From the NCBI GenBank assembly GCA_022225965.2, contig JAKJXP020000094.1, positions 124,001-188,000 on the forward strand: a stretch of 64,000 bases of DNA, in the 5' to 3' direction. Below, piece after piece: positions 35,680-47,841 of the stretch. The translations under genes and the position numbers were made by a program. The notes under the pieces were generated by a model. The model was not told the DNA's origin. It worked only from the letters and a program-made list of their open reading frames with translations, and did no database searches. How positions within the stretch are numbered: the stretch's first letter is position 1; each line of letters opens with the position of its first letter. This DNA comes from Diatrype stigma. Taxonomy: Eukaryota; Ascomycota; Sordariomycetes; Xylariales; Diatrypaceae.

Positions 35680-37778
35680 CTAGTCTTGATCGGCCGTGAG
35701 ACCGTCCGACTCTGGAGGCCCTTCATATACTACACATGGTCAAGTTAGTATGAATACATGTATGGACACATGCGGAATTCGGGCTCAAGGATTCGTAGCT
35801 CCTAGGCCGCCGAATGAAGAAAAGACACGCACCTTTTCGAGCATAAGCTGCATACCAGATAGCACTCAGAACCATGAAGCCAACGAAAACTACAATGGCG
35901 TAGTTCATGCTGGATGAAGTGACAGGCAAGGCAGTAGGCATGGAGAAGAGGACCAGTTCGAAGAGAATCCACGCAACCGCTACTACGTTAACGGCCGGTC
36001 CAATGACGCGGCCCATGCTCCAACGCGCAGCATTCACCTCCCTTCGCCGATGGAACAGCGATATGGAAATCGGGATGCCGTAAGACACGGCCAGCGATAT
36101 AACCCCGACGGAGACGAAGGCGAGGAATGCAGAAGAGGAGCCGAGGTTGATCAGCCCCAGGAGCATCTGCACAGCCGTAGTCAGGGCCAGCGCCCAGATC
36201 GGCGTCCCGTGACGCTCGTCCAATCTCGACCACAAGCTGGCGTTGGGCATCGCCTTGTCTCGCGCGAAAGCCCAGGTGCACCGCGAAGCCGCACATGTGA
36301 TGGACACTGAGCAGAAGAACGTGATGACGAGCACGAGTGCCGTCAGGCCGGCACCACCGCGGCTGCCCATCACCTTGCCGAATATATACGGCAATGCTTG
36401 GCCTACTGGCGCTTCAAGAATGTCCTCTAAGTCTGGCATGGTTGCACAAATGGGGATAACCTAAATAAACATCAGTGAACATTGTCCAGCCAGTCATTTC
36501 ATCTTGTCACATCAATAAGATCGGGCCTAATGCTGCTAGGTTACTCATGAGTGTCAACCTACGAAGAAAAGGCCTGCAATCCCCCCAACAGGGACACACA
36601 GTGATATTGCATTGGGAAGCTTGACGGTCGGCTCTCCGCATTCCTCAGCCATTGACGATATCATACCGATTGCGGAGAACCTGTATGCCCAGTTATTAGG
36701 ATGTGGTCAAATTTCATACCGAGCGTGGGGCAGTCAAGTGCCTTACGTGTAGGCTGCTGGGAGTATACCTATGAAAAAGGAGAAGTCGCCCCACCCAGAA
36801 AGGGAACGGTCATAGTTTCCCTACAAGAGCAAAGACATCTTAGTATATCATGCTTCCCACCGCGGCAAGATACGTTACGAATCTCAACTCAATAGGAACC
36901 CTATCATTACCAGGGTGAAGCTAGGAGAATGCCTCCCCGCGCCCGCCTTCGCAGACAGGCAGACGCAGGTGACGAGGATGCTGACGGCTGTGAAGGCGGC
37001 GCATGCGGTGTCGACGGCGGGCAGCAGGCGGTTCCCGAAGGCGACGGCGGCGAAGGCCAGGAAGCACATGGCGTAGAAGATCAGCAGCAGCTGCCACGGG
37101 GCGATGGCGAAGTCGTCCGGGTGGAAGAGGGCCGCCGTCGCGGCGACCAGCGACGCGAACCCGAAGTTCACCGAGAGCGTGATGGTCCAGTTCCCGATCA
37201 GCCACGTCCAGCCGGTGACGAAGGAGAGCACCGTCCGGTACCGCGGGCTGGCGAGCTGGAACGACCAGTAGTACGGCCCCGCCGACGTCGGGTACCGCGA
37301 CGCCAGCTCGCCCAGCGAGAGGGCTACGCACTCGGACAGGAATAGCACCGCGATCCACCCCACAAACATCGGTAGCTGGCCTGACATCCCCCCTCCCATG
37401 CCATAATTAGTATTAATCTTCTGGCACGGCGACTGCTAGTTCCCAACCCAGTGTACTGTACGGGGAAAATAGGAGCTCACCGCCGCCATATATCGCGCTG
37501 ATCAGGGGCCCGCCAAATCCATACGGTATCTGCAACATTCAGCAACGAGTTTCTCCCACAGGGACACCACACCGCAGCGAGCTACATACAGCTGCTATCG
37601 CTAGAGACTGGAACAGCAGTGTGAACATGGATCTGTTCCGGTGGAGCTGTGGCTTGTAGCCAAGGATGGTGAGATTCTGGGCATCATGGGTGGTGCTGCT
37701 CAACTGAGGCTGGCCCTGCTCGAAGTCCTCTTCCGGTTTCGACCTGCCCGAAAAGTCCTTCTGTTCCGTGGAAGTCAT
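35680..37778 (-). CDS. APC-family amino acid/choline/GABA-type permease
   Basis: Seven exons give 525 residues: 37778-37590, 37529-37481, 37380-36911, 36820-36747, 36680-36563, 36460-35833 and 35729-35680. All six introns are GT-AG, 60-103 nt, and every junction keeps frame. The protein begins with a hydrophilic tail and then NLTILGYKPQLHRNRSMFTL. About twelve membrane helices follow, including GELASRYPTSAGPYYWSFQLASP, typical of fungal GABA/choline/amino-acid permeases. A late motif, SMAEECGEPTVKLPNA, and the short C-terminal tail YEGPPESDG also fit that group. It is a plasma membrane importer coupled to protons; the substrate is not known. The many small exons explain why no single long frame covers it. 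Confidence 0.92.
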
Positions 37779-38554
37779 TCTTCCGAGTCACGCTTGTCGG
37801 AAAGGGAAGTATCTTCTCGGTGCGATGACTGCACCTCCGATAGCTAGGTAATGCCTCAGCTTTCAAAAATGGGGAAGAAGTTATTAGTCAAATCTGAGAC
37901 TCAACGCCGACCCTTAGACACAGTGATGAGTCTTGACTAAAGGAGGTTGTCTAGTATGCTATCATGTCACAGATATTCTGCAATCTAGTTTCACTTCCCC
38001 AAAAAGAGGAACTTGGGCTCTAACCAATCATTCCCAACACCCCGCGTAGGATGCTGAGACATCCGATTGACTCGCCTCTTGCCATGTCCGTCCGAGGAAG
38101 ATGTTCGATGGCGAGAGATAAGACTGTGTGATTGTGATGGATGGCTTCCAGCCATCCAAGGTGACCCCCTCCATGGATTGTCAAGTTGCGATATCCTATC
38201 TATACAAGCCACGGCCGACATTATCCGAATGAGGTACCGAAAGCCGCAGGAGGGTTGATACAAGCTTTGTACACCATAGAACCAAAATATGGCGCACCAA
38301 TCACATGCCTTCTTAGTAGTATAGAGGTTTATCTAATATTTAACCCTGGAAGGCATATCTTCCAGCGACTCCTGATTGGCCCTCTAGCCTACCACCAATC
38401 GTGATATCTACATGGATCCTCCAGGAGTATACCGTAGGTAATATCAACGAGTTAATATGAGACTACAAGAGGAACAGAATTGAGGTGTATGCGGGGAGGT
38501 GACTGTTAGCTTCGATTGATAAGTCCTTAACGAGACATTCGATTTCCAGCCTTA
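37779..38554. other. Intergenic between permease and MYND genes
   Basis: No gene is recognised. It should carry the permease promoter on the left side and the 3' end of the MYND gene on the right. Confidence 0.35.
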
Positions 38555-39592
38555 TCAAGCCTTTAGCCTCGGAAGCTTCGTTTCTACAAACTCCTTCATG
38601 TGCTCCCTCAGCCTCCTCACAACATCATCAAGCTCGTCTTGAAACTGAGTCATGGTCCCATTAAGCAGGCGCCGGATCATGGAGTTGCCATTACCAAAAC
38701 ACTCGTCGACGAACGCGGCGTGATGCAAACGGGCCATTCGATCTACTTCGTGGTCCCGGCGTTGAGCTGAAGTGTAAGGGAGTATCGAGGAATAGTAATC
38801 GAGGTCTTCCGTCTCAGTCCAATCGTAGTGGGTCGGTGGGCTTATGATCTGGCACTTATGGTCGTCGAGATATTTCTGGAACGGTGCCAAGGCAACACGG
38901 AACCCGTACTGACAGCCAGCTGGGTCGAGTATCCAGTCCTCATTGGAACGAAGCTGCCGCACTTTAAGTACTGTATGAGGGGCATCACCAGGCAAACCTT
39001 CCAGCGGGGTTAGCCTGGTTGGAACGAGGGGCTTTCCAATACGAATATCCATCAATTCGACTGTCGAGGTAAGGCCTGTCTAGGTCAGCCTGGTCTTCAC
39101 CACCCTCAAGCTTGGATTTCATAGTCTCTTACCAGCAAGCGCTTTCCATGTTAGGCGGCTGAGGATCGCCATGGATGCCGTACACTGGTTGTTTGCCAGG
39201 GCTGCCTCCTTGTGCTCATTGTCGGTAGTTATATGGGCAGGGAAGGGCCCGCGATATCCACGAGAGGTGGCATGGTGAAGTTTCTGGTGCAGATACAGAA
39301 TCCCGTCTCGAAACTCAATCTTGGTGAGGTCCACATCGAAGAAGCAATCCCTGTAGGTCAGGAATACAGTTTTGAGCAGGATAGCGGCACGAAGCAGCTT
39401 CTTCCGTCGCTGCATACCGATGCATTGCGCCTTATGGGTTGACCAGTGGTCCTTCTGGCAGTCTTTCCCACAATAAGCAACGTCGACGGAATCCCCAGCG
39501 TGGTAGTCTGGCGAGTCCATGCAGCCCGCACACCGCAGCGATCCTTCGCCAGCACACTTGGCACACTCGCGAGTATCGCTTCTAGTCGACAT
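38555..39592 (-). CDS. MYND-type zinc finger protein
   Basis: Two exons, 39592-39133 and 39060-38555, give 321 residues; the 72-nt intron has a GTAAGA donor, a CTGAC branch and a GACAG acceptor. The MYND finger lies at residues about 10-57, with CAKC, CAGC, YCGKDCQ and HWSTHKAQC, all expected Cys/His ligands present. The remainder (residues 60-321) is a helical fungal extension with no SET domain, so it is not a SMYD-type methyltransferase. It ends in charged helices (DDVVRRLREHMKEFVETKLP). MYND fingers bind proline-rich partners; many fungi have expanded families of such proteins of unknown role. No link to its neighbours is visible. Confidence 0.85.
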
Positions 39593-40067
39593 GATCGTTC
39601 AACCTGGCGTGGAAAGGGGTCGACAAAGGGAGAGTGTGGTTCAAGCACCGTGTTCTATCGCTTGAAGGGTTCAGTTTACGAGATCTTATAGCCGGAAAGT
39701 GAGTCTGCCAGTCTGTCATCTACATAATCAAGGCGATCGTGTCTTCTTACGAGGGGTTAGATAGTATTGCAACGCAAGTATCCGTGATGTAAACACACAT
39801 ATATTGACCAATCATTACAGCCGCGAAGCATGCCTATCGGGAAATTGGGATGCGGAAGGCCGACCATGGAACCCGAAAGAAATACCCATACGCATTCATT
39901 TGTCACATGCAAGGGAGGTAGAATTGACAAGCCAAAGGGAGCGAGAGCTCGTCTACTGGTATATATAACGAACCGACAAGCGGTTATATAAACGACTGAC
40001 GCACCAAACAGTTTTATTAAGCGTTGCGCAAAACACGGGGTAGGTTCGCAAACACCAAGTAGCACGG
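39593..40067. other. Intergenic between MYND and GST genes
   Basis: About 475 bp with no feature recognised. The MYND promoter should be here. Confidence 0.35.
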
Positions 40068-41239
40068 CTATACAGCCGGGAGAGTCTTCTGATACTCCAG
40101 CACGGCCGGATGTGTCACTGCACCAGGCCTAATCTTACCAAAGTCGAGGTTAACGCCCTCTTCGATATCCGGGTAGGGCCCCATGGGCGTGATGGCCAGA
40201 GGGTTAATCTTATCGTGGCTCTTGGTATACTATGGACACTGTCAGGCCTCACCCCCATAAAGCACTAATCAATCAGGGTATTCCCCATACTCACGTTCTC
40301 TTTGATATGCCTGAAGTCGGTCGTCTCCCGGAAGCCCCTGACGTTCCAGTACAGGTTCTTGAGCCACTCGTGCAGGACGGGGTAGCTGCCCCGGATGGTG
40401 CCTAGGTTGACCTTGAAGTGCTGCACGTAGACGACGTCGAAGCGGACGGCAGTGGCGTAGGCCAGGACGTCGAGCTCCGTCAGCTCCGCGCCCAGGACGT
40501 ACGGGCCCCCGCCCCCGTGCACCAGCCGCTCGAGCTGGTTGAGCGCCGCGAACACGGGCGGGACGTGCCGCTCGTACGCCGCCTGGTCGGTCGCGAAGCC
40601 GGCCCGGTACACCCCCGTGTTGAAGTCGCGCTGCAGCCAGGGGCTGACGGCGTCGATCCGCGCGCGCAGGTGCGGCGGGTACAGCGTCAGCGCCCGCTCG
40701 GGCTTGCCCGCGGGAAGCAGGTCGTCGAACGCCGTCGGCAGCCAACGCAGCAGCTCCAGGCTCTCGTTGTTGACGATGGTGCCTTCCTTCGTGTCCCACA
40801 GCACCGGCACGCTGTACCGGCCTCGGTAGTCCGGGTCGGCGCGGAAGTACACCTCGTGCAGGTACTGGGAGCCGAAGAGCCGGTCCGGCGTCGCGCCCTC
40901 GTAGGGGTCGTCGGCCGACGGGAACTTCCACCCGGGCCAGCCCTTGTCGTCGCCCTTGGGGTACGCCTTCACGATCGACAGCGGGATGATGGGGCCTTCG
41001 CTGTCTTTGCCATCGCCGCCGGCGGCGGGGGCGTCGAGACCCTTGAGCACACGCACTATGTTCACCCGGTGCGCAAAGGGGCAGAACAGCCCGATGTATA
41101 AGTGGTACCGCCCCCCGGCCTCGGGCGCGAACCGCGTCCCCGGTGCGACGACGCCGTGCCATGAGTCGGATGGGCCGGCATGTACCGGCTTGCTCGGGTC
41201 GACGGGGGCCATGGTGCAGGTCAGATTGAGTTCTTTCAT
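40068..41239 (-). CDS. Glutathione S-transferase, glutathionyl-hydroquinone reductase type (ECM4/omega-like)
   Basis: Two exons, 41239-40295 and 40229-40068, give 368 residues; the 65-nt intron has a GTGAGT donor and joins HIKEN to YTKSHDKINP. The catalytic motif GLFCPFAHR, with its Cys, is near residue 52. It is the CPxAHR motif of xi/omega-class enzymes such as yeast ECM4. These reduce glutathionyl-quinones and chloro-hydroquinones with glutathione. The conserved RYSVPVLWDTKEGTIVNNES forms the glutathione-binding edge (cis-Pro). The C-terminal all-helical domain follows, ending with LAITPMGPYPDIEEGV, which is conserved in the group. Two start Mets are possible (41239 and 41212). A TATAAA box lies 64-69 bp upstream. 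Its neighbours suggest quinone or phenolic detoxification, which is inference. Confidence 0.93.
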
Positions 41240-42549
41240 TGTGATGGGCGGTACATCTATGATCTCACAGTATGACCCGGATCAGACTGGTCGAGAGACA
41301 AGTTTATAACGTTGCCGGCCGCCTTTACAGTTCCCCCACACCTACCTTTGGGATTATGGTATCATTTATAAGCATATAAGGTAATCGACGAGCTCTCCAC
41401 ACACCTCCTTGTGACGTCATTGGCTACTTAGATTACCCCTGAGCAGTAGTTTATAGCAGGTGAAAATTAAGCCCCCTTGGAAGGAAATGAAAACCTAATA
41501 TGAGCATAGGGAGATTTTAGCAATATTCATCATCCAAGCAGCGACTTCATCGTGTTAAAGGACCATTCAAAGTAGTTGATCATCCGTTCCCTTTCGCCCC
41601 CCTTTCGCCCCTTTTTATTTGTTTAATACCAACTGCAATCCATGTCGAAGCGTGGTATTGGAAGGTCCATTACAGCTTAGCATTCAGCCCTCATCGTTTT
41701 CCCATCTACCTGTCTAGACATCTCATTCTGTGTCTACTACAATAAGACTGAAAGTGTCAGCTGGTATTCTGGATAGCTGTATACACGACACCGAAAGTAC
41801 GGCTTCAACTTACACTAGATAGTCCCGACTTTGCTGTGTAATGCCCCTTGATAGTTATGTACGGGGCGTTCTTAACGTTCCAGTTCGATACGACTTCTCA
41901 GTTCTTAGTAATGTTCTGCTAAATATAACACAGGTACGAATCTTAACGAATTACGTATACAAGTACATCTTAAACATCATGGCCGGCATTAATGGTTACA
42001 AAAAGATTTAGCCTCAGCCAGACCTACGTACCATTAATTGGAACTTACAGGCAATGAGCCTACATATATGTTTTTCTTGGTTTGCGAACAACTGAGTCTC
42101 TCGCCTGCTCTTCGGTCTACAATGACAGACGCATGATAAGCAGTCGGATTTACGGTCGCGATACGATAGGTTCTATAGAATCACGGCTCGCCCCAGGGGG
42201 GTACGTGTATCCCAGGATGCGCTAGAAAAGACCTTGCTTCCTCTGATCGACAGTCAAGCTTCGATTAAGACAGCTCAGAGCGTCTGTGCCGCAGACATGC
42301 ATAGTAAGGTACCTAAATCCATGACTATGCACGCCCAAGTAGTATATAAACCTGGTATCAGGATTAATATTGCATGATCTGTCATAAATACTACGCATGA
42401 AACTCTGCAGTCTCTGCTGTCAAGACTCTACGCTATCAGCCGATGCTCACCACGGCGAGGTAGGTATGTCTGACCCCCAAGCAACTGTCATCTTCTATCA
42501 GGACTCTCATATCTACTATACTAGTCACTGTGTTGTTAGTCTAATTTCT
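41240..42549. promoter_or_regulatory. Intergenic: GST promoter and 3' end of BBE oxidase gene
   Basis: Apart from the GST TATA box, nothing is recognised in 1.3 kb; base composition is moderately AT-rich. Confidence 0.4.
41303..41308 (-). promoter_or_regulatory. TATA box of the GST gene
   Basis: TATAAA on the minus strand, about 65 bp before the first ATG. Untested. Confidence 0.45.
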
Positions 42550-44393
42550 TCACACCTTGCATAACCTCCCGTCAAGCTGCTGTTCCCAATCCTCGCTTCC
42601 TACCGCGGTCTTGGCATAGAAGACATCATAGGGGTCGTATTCCCGCTTGATCTGCAGGAGCCTCTCGTAGTGATCCCCATAGAAAACTTGCTGAAAGTTG
42701 GGCTGCTGGAAGTCAGCCTCGTTGAGATACCCCCCGCCGTTGGGATCCAGTGTTTCCAAAGCCGGCAGCAGATCGTACGTTAGTTTGTCCTGTGCAGCTG
42801 CAGTCGCCGTGAAGTTGGTATAGTTAATCGGGGTGCCGAGCGTTGCGCTGATCAGCGCTTCTCGAAAGTACGGATTGGTCGCAACCTCATCCGGCGACTG
42901 CACCCCATTTGCGACATTGAAAGCCACACCGGAAAACGCTGCCTGGGAGCTTATGTGGCGAATGGCGGCCACGAGCTCATCCGGCTTGTTTTCCACGATG
43001 TTGCGCGAAACCAAGCGGCCTCCGAGGTTGTAGTTCGATACGTTCGCCTTGGTAAAGGATGCCCAAGCCGGAAAATAGTTGGGATACGATGTTGAGGAAT
43101 ACTGGTAATCCAGGCCGAGCCGTTGTAGCTCATCGATGGTCGGCTGCAGCGCGCTGTCTAGTTCGTCGACCTGAAGTCCAGGTCCAATCGCGGGGGTAAG
43201 CATGAAGCCGAAAGGGGCAGCAATCCATGATAAGTAGACGCCCATGTCCACTATTCTCGGAAGGGTGCCTAGGAATACGCCGATTGCAGAATAGAGTGCA
43301 TCTGCATTGGTCCCGTTGTTAAGGACGGTCAGGTAGGCCATCGAGACAGCAGTGTCTTGGTGGGCCTTGACAGTCATTGAAACGACAGCGCCGTAGGTGC
43401 TCCCACCACCTCCGCGTAATGCCCAGAACAGGTCGGGATGGTCGTCGGCGGTGGCCTTCACAAGCTCTCCAGTCCCCGTCACGACCTCCCATTCAACGAC
43501 CTGGTCCGCGCCCATTCCGTGCCTGGACACGAGTGGACCAATCCCGCCACCTTGGGTATATCCTGGTCATACCATTAGCAGCAGTTCGCCATCTAGAAAT
43601 ACTCGATGAAGGATAAAGGAAGCTCGAAAGTCCCAGTACACTTACCACCGGCTATGCCTACATTAGGACAATTTCCTCCTACAACCATGAGACCATGTGA
43701 ATGCGCAAACTCATTGGCTTCAACGGTCTCCACGCCGGCACCTAGCTTGACGGCGGGGCCGGCGTATCCGGGACCATCGTAGGTTTCGATGAGCTCCATA
43801 GATTTCAAGTGATGAGTCCATATCGAAAGAGAATGGGCGCCTGTGGATTTGCCAAGGTAGTCGTGTCCCGAGTTTCGTATGACAAGCCTTATGTTGTGCT
43901 CCTTGGTAAAGCGAACAGCCTCCTGGATGTGCTCCGGACCTGTAGCGTTGATGGTGTATGCTGGATAGTACCCTATAGTGCACGGGGTGTCTGGGTCGAG
44001 GAATGGGTTACAGCTGTTATTAGTAAATGGGTAGGCCATTGCCGAGGCAGGATCCGCTAGGTGCGTTTCCGGTAAGAACCAGACACGTCGCAGTGCATCA
44101 CAGGCTTCCTCATTATACAGAGAAGTGTTGTCGGTGCCAGAGAATGTCTTGTGGCAAATGGCGGCAATGGGTATAGTTGCAATCAGCCGTCCACCGACAG
44201 TCTGGTTCAGTTTGTCCCATTCCTCCTGGTTCGGCCAGGAATCATCGCCTAGTATATAGCGACAACCGCTCTTGAAGAAGCTCCCAAGCTGGCTGCCCAC
44301 AATCGCCACCACCACCGCCAGGAGAGAGAGAAAGCTGGCAAGCCTGCCGGGACTCATTACTTTGGATTTCTCAGTGGTCGGTCGGGGGGACAT
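42550..44393 (-). CDS. FAD-linked oxidase, berberine bridge enzyme-like (BBE)
   Basis: Two exons, 44393-43646 and 43562-42550, give 586 residues; the 83-nt intron (GTAAGT donor) splits GGYTQGGGIG in phase. An N-terminal hydrophobic segment (LASFLSLLAVVVAIVGS) follows a basic tail, so it is a signal anchor or secreted. The FAD_binding_4 domain holds RNSGHDYLG, whose His is the usual 8-alpha-histidyl attachment site, and GGNCPNVGIAGG, whose Cys would give a second bond to FAD. The C-terminal BBE motif is seen as YLNEADFQQPNFQQVFYG and LLQIKREYDPYDVF. These flavoproteins oxidise alcohols, sugars or alkaloid-like intermediates with O2. Several N-glycosylation sites support secretion. Its substrate is unknown. 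It is the last intact gene before the repeat block. Confidence 0.93.
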
Positions 44394-45261
44394 CCTAGCT
44401 CTGGATCAATCTCTCGGATAGTTAGGCCACGGAAAGGATGGCGCGAACATCGATCAAACCTCAGAGCAAACTTGAGGATGATTCTTTTGTCGTCTTTCTT
44501 CGGGGTCTGTAAGAATTTCGAGACGCTTATGCTACTGGATACTTATACAAGCAATCCTCGCTAGGCTGATCCTTCAAGGAATTAGCACGGGCCATGACTA
44601 GACCCCCTAACAGGGTATGCCTTTACTGCCGGAAAAGGGGGATCCATTAGTTCATCTCACTGACTAGGCTCACACCCCATTTCTTCACACGCCCGCCCCC
44701 GAGGGGGGCTACCCTCCCTGGCTCCCACGACCACCGCCCGATAGGAATCAAAGACAAAACGGCATGGTCATATGCTGACAGGTCGTATAATATGCTTTTA
44801 GATCTTTGGGCGTGTTATCTAGAAGCTCTGTCATCTTTACGGTCAGCGTCATTAACCAGGAAGCACAGCACAGAGCTAGAAATTGGCCAGCAATACACGC
44901 AGATGGAGGTCCGCCTCGCTAATACTTTCGTCTTTAAGTATGCGGCTTTACGCAGCTACCAAGGTTTCCTTCGACTTGCTCATGTAGCGTTCTTTGATAA
45001 TGCCTTTTCACGGGAGACTCCAGAGTTGGCCGTCTTCTGCTGAACGCATACAGATTCTTATGGCCACAGGGACCCTTTCCGTTACGATAGTCGAGGAATT
45101 TCAACGACGCTTTCATAAAGGTGGGAGAGTGTTGACGCATTATCTTAGGTATCTCATTAACCATCGATGAAGAACAAAGCCGAAGGATGAATAGTAGGAT
45201 ATCTGAGCTAATCGAATAATGACTATGGGACATATTAGGAGTTAACCATGGTATGGCTTTA
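44394..45261. other. Intergenic, transition to repeat block
   Basis: No gene is supported; two overlapping short frames (44792-45043 and 44934-45233) show no domain. The sequence runs unbroken into the target duplication of element 1. Confidence 0.4.
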
Positions 45262-45266
45262 ATACG

Positions 45267-45498
45267 TGTTACGGGCTGTTATGGCTTTGTTTCGCAAATC
45301 CGAATTCCATTAGCTATGTAAAATTCTAAGCTGAAAAAGAAAGGAAAAGAAGGAATTAAAACAGCAGAAGCAGGAAAATTATTACTTTGGTAGGTACTGC
45401 GGTTCCAGTGCTGGACTTATTTGTTTTGTTCCTTATCCTTATTTTCTTGTATGTATATTCTGGCTGTATGTAATATTGCATTTATGGTTATCGTAATA
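45267..45498 (-). repeat. 3' LTR of element 1
   Basis: 232 bp. It aligns without gaps to 51950-52181 with about 39 differences, all transitions. Here the plus strand mainly shows T where the other copy keeps C. Confidence 0.9.
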
Positions 45499-45600
45499 TT
45501 ATCTCTTCCTTTAAGAAAGCCGCGTTCCGAGGCTTTTTTCTTTTTTTGCAAAAAAAAAATGGTTCAGCCGGGGTTCGAACCGCGATTGTTTTTTAAATAA
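45499..45600 (-). other. 3' module of element 1: T-arm-like sequence, oligo-T, hairpin, purine tract
   Basis: On the minus strand, in order: GCGGTTCGAACCCCGG (tRNA T-arm-like, with a B-box-like GGTTCGAACC), CTGAACCA, ten T, a hairpin AAAGCCTCG-GAA-CGCGGCTTT, and the purine tract next to the LTR. A counterpart in the same order occurs in element 3 at 63885-63967. Confidence 0.6.
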
Positions 45601-45849
45601 CGGGAGGATATTTTCGGATTTACGCATTTCCTTACTGTATTATCGGGCCCTTAATATTTAAGCATATAACGTTATATATTTCTTATAGTCGCTATTGCTG
45701 ATTTGGCTTAAAAATGGTTTATTAATCATTTTATTGATTATTTTTTTTTAGTTCCATTGAACTTTTTTTTGCGTAATCCTTTTGCAGAAATTGGCGCCGC
45801 CGTATTATCGTTTTCGTAAGGTAAATTAAATTTATTATATTTAACGATT

Positions 45850-46010
45850 CGTCGTTATGCTTTAAGTCGTATCGAAAGGCCTGCTTATTCCGGGTTTTCG
45901 TCGTGGTATTTTTATAATATAATCGGATTATTTTTAAAGCTTTTAATATTATATCATTTAGAATTTAAATTTTATCCTTTTTATTGCATATAATATTATA
46001 ACTTTCCGTA
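45850..46010 (-). pseudogene. Chromodomain remnant of element 1
   Basis: One minus-strand frame reads, with stops at former Gln/Trp codons, LYYGKL, KG-NLNSK, YNIKSFKNNPIIL and KYHDENPE. This is the aromatic-cage chromodomain at the integrase C-terminus of chromoviruses. Confidence 0.65.
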
Positions 46011-47841
46011 ATATAAACGTAATAATAATACTTAATCGATTTTTTATTTCTTTTTGCTATTAAAATCGATTTTTTTACCGTTCGGATTATCGAATATTTA
46101 TTTTAATAAAAGAATATTCGGGAATTTCCGTAACCGATTTGCATAAAAAATATAAAAACCTTTTCATAACGATAATAAGTTAAATTTATAAGAATATCCG
46201 TTTATTTCGATTATTCGGTAATAATTTCTTATTATTAGATAATTCAATTTATCGTTTAATCGATCCGTTTATATATTTTTTTTTTCAAAATATATACCTT
46301 ATTTCCTAAACCAAAATCCGGCCTTTTGTGGTATTTATTAATTTATATGCATATTTATTTTTATAACTTTATAAATGCTTTTCGGATAAAGGTAAAAAAA
46401 TTTTATAATATATCGGCAATTAATTATGTTTTTTTTATTAAGCTTTTCTTTAATCGAAATATTCTTAAAGTTAATAATTCGCTTATTTTAATCGAAGGAT
46501 TAAAACATTAAAAACCCCAGCTTTATTTTATAAAAAAATAATCCTATAAATTTATGGATTAAATTCGTTTATATAAAATCCATTACGGACATAACAAAGA
46601 ACCAATTATTTTGATAATAATTAATAAAAATTCGCAATCGTTGGTTTATATATTTGTTTATAATTTCGGCTTAATTTGCCGTTTAGGAATGTCCAATTAA
46701 AAATAGCTTTCATTTAATACCGAATAATTTAAACAATTCGTTTATAAAATCGGCGATAAACTGTGGTTTTCGGTTATTAACGATAATTTATGGTATTCCG
46801 TATATACGATAAGGGCCGTAATAATACATTATCGCGGCATTTTTAATAATGGTTAACTTAATATAAAGAATATTTTAAAACCTTTTGTTTAAACGATTTA
46901 TTATAACGAATACGTTATTTTTTTTTAAATTTATCCATAAACATAAAATAAAAATCCATAACGATATAATTCTAAGATTTCATAAGTATAAATAAAAAAT
47001 ATAATAAGCTTAGGATTTTATCCGTAAAATTTTTAAAGGCTTTATATAAATAATTATTTACGAATTAAATAACGTTAATAATCCAGCCTAGCCATTAATA
47101 TTTTTTTAAAACCAATTTCCGTATTTTATAATGCCTAGGGTATTTTATTATTATACGACAATATATTTTTTTAAATAATTGCGTATGCAAATTATTAACG
47201 GAAAATATTACCAAACGATCCTTTTAAAGTATCAATCTTTTTTATATAAAAAGATTACGAATTTTTGCATTTTTCATACGGTTACGGTATACTTTTAATT
47301 TTAAGTATATTGCATTCGTATTTAAAACTTTATCGATTAATTTTATTTTAATTATATCGAATAATTCGAGATTTTCATTTAAAGAACATAATATATCGAT
47401 ATAAATCGAAGTTATATTGGTTTTTATATTATTTTGTAATTTATTTGCGTATTTTGGTACTTATTAGAACAATATTATGGTACGATATGTATTTTTTTTT
47501 TATTTTAAGGTCTTTCGATTTGCGAAAAAAAATATTAAATAATACATTATTTTTTCCTAATCGATATTCGATTATAAAGTAATACTGAAACAATATTTTT
47601 GCTTATTTCGTTTATTTTATATTTAGTATTTGCTTAATAATGAAATACTTAAAAGCTTAATAATCGGTAATAATCGAAAATAACTTTTTACGTTAAAGGC
47701 TTATTAATTCCGGTCGTTAGGCTTATAATGTATATACGACTATTATTAATTTCTTATTATATATTAAATAATTATGCTTTATACCTTGCATATTTTCGGA
47801 ATAATAAGCTATTAAATGCTAATCTTTTTTTTAAAGGTTTT

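Noticed and set aside
40418..41101. Plus-strand frame of 227 codons over the GST gene
   Set aside because: Antisense shadow of a GC-rich coding exon whose catalytic motif is on the other strand.
45516..45547. Hairpin followed by T-run resembling a bacterial intrinsic terminator
   Set aside because: It lies inside the 3' end of a fungal retroelement, and a hairpin in the same place occurs in element 3.
45560..45582. Plus-strand sequence starting TGGTTCAGCC, resembling a tRNA primer-binding site
   Set aside because: The pol genes of this element run on the minus strand, so a plus-strand primer site at its 3' end would be on the wrong side; better explained as the T-arm-like module.
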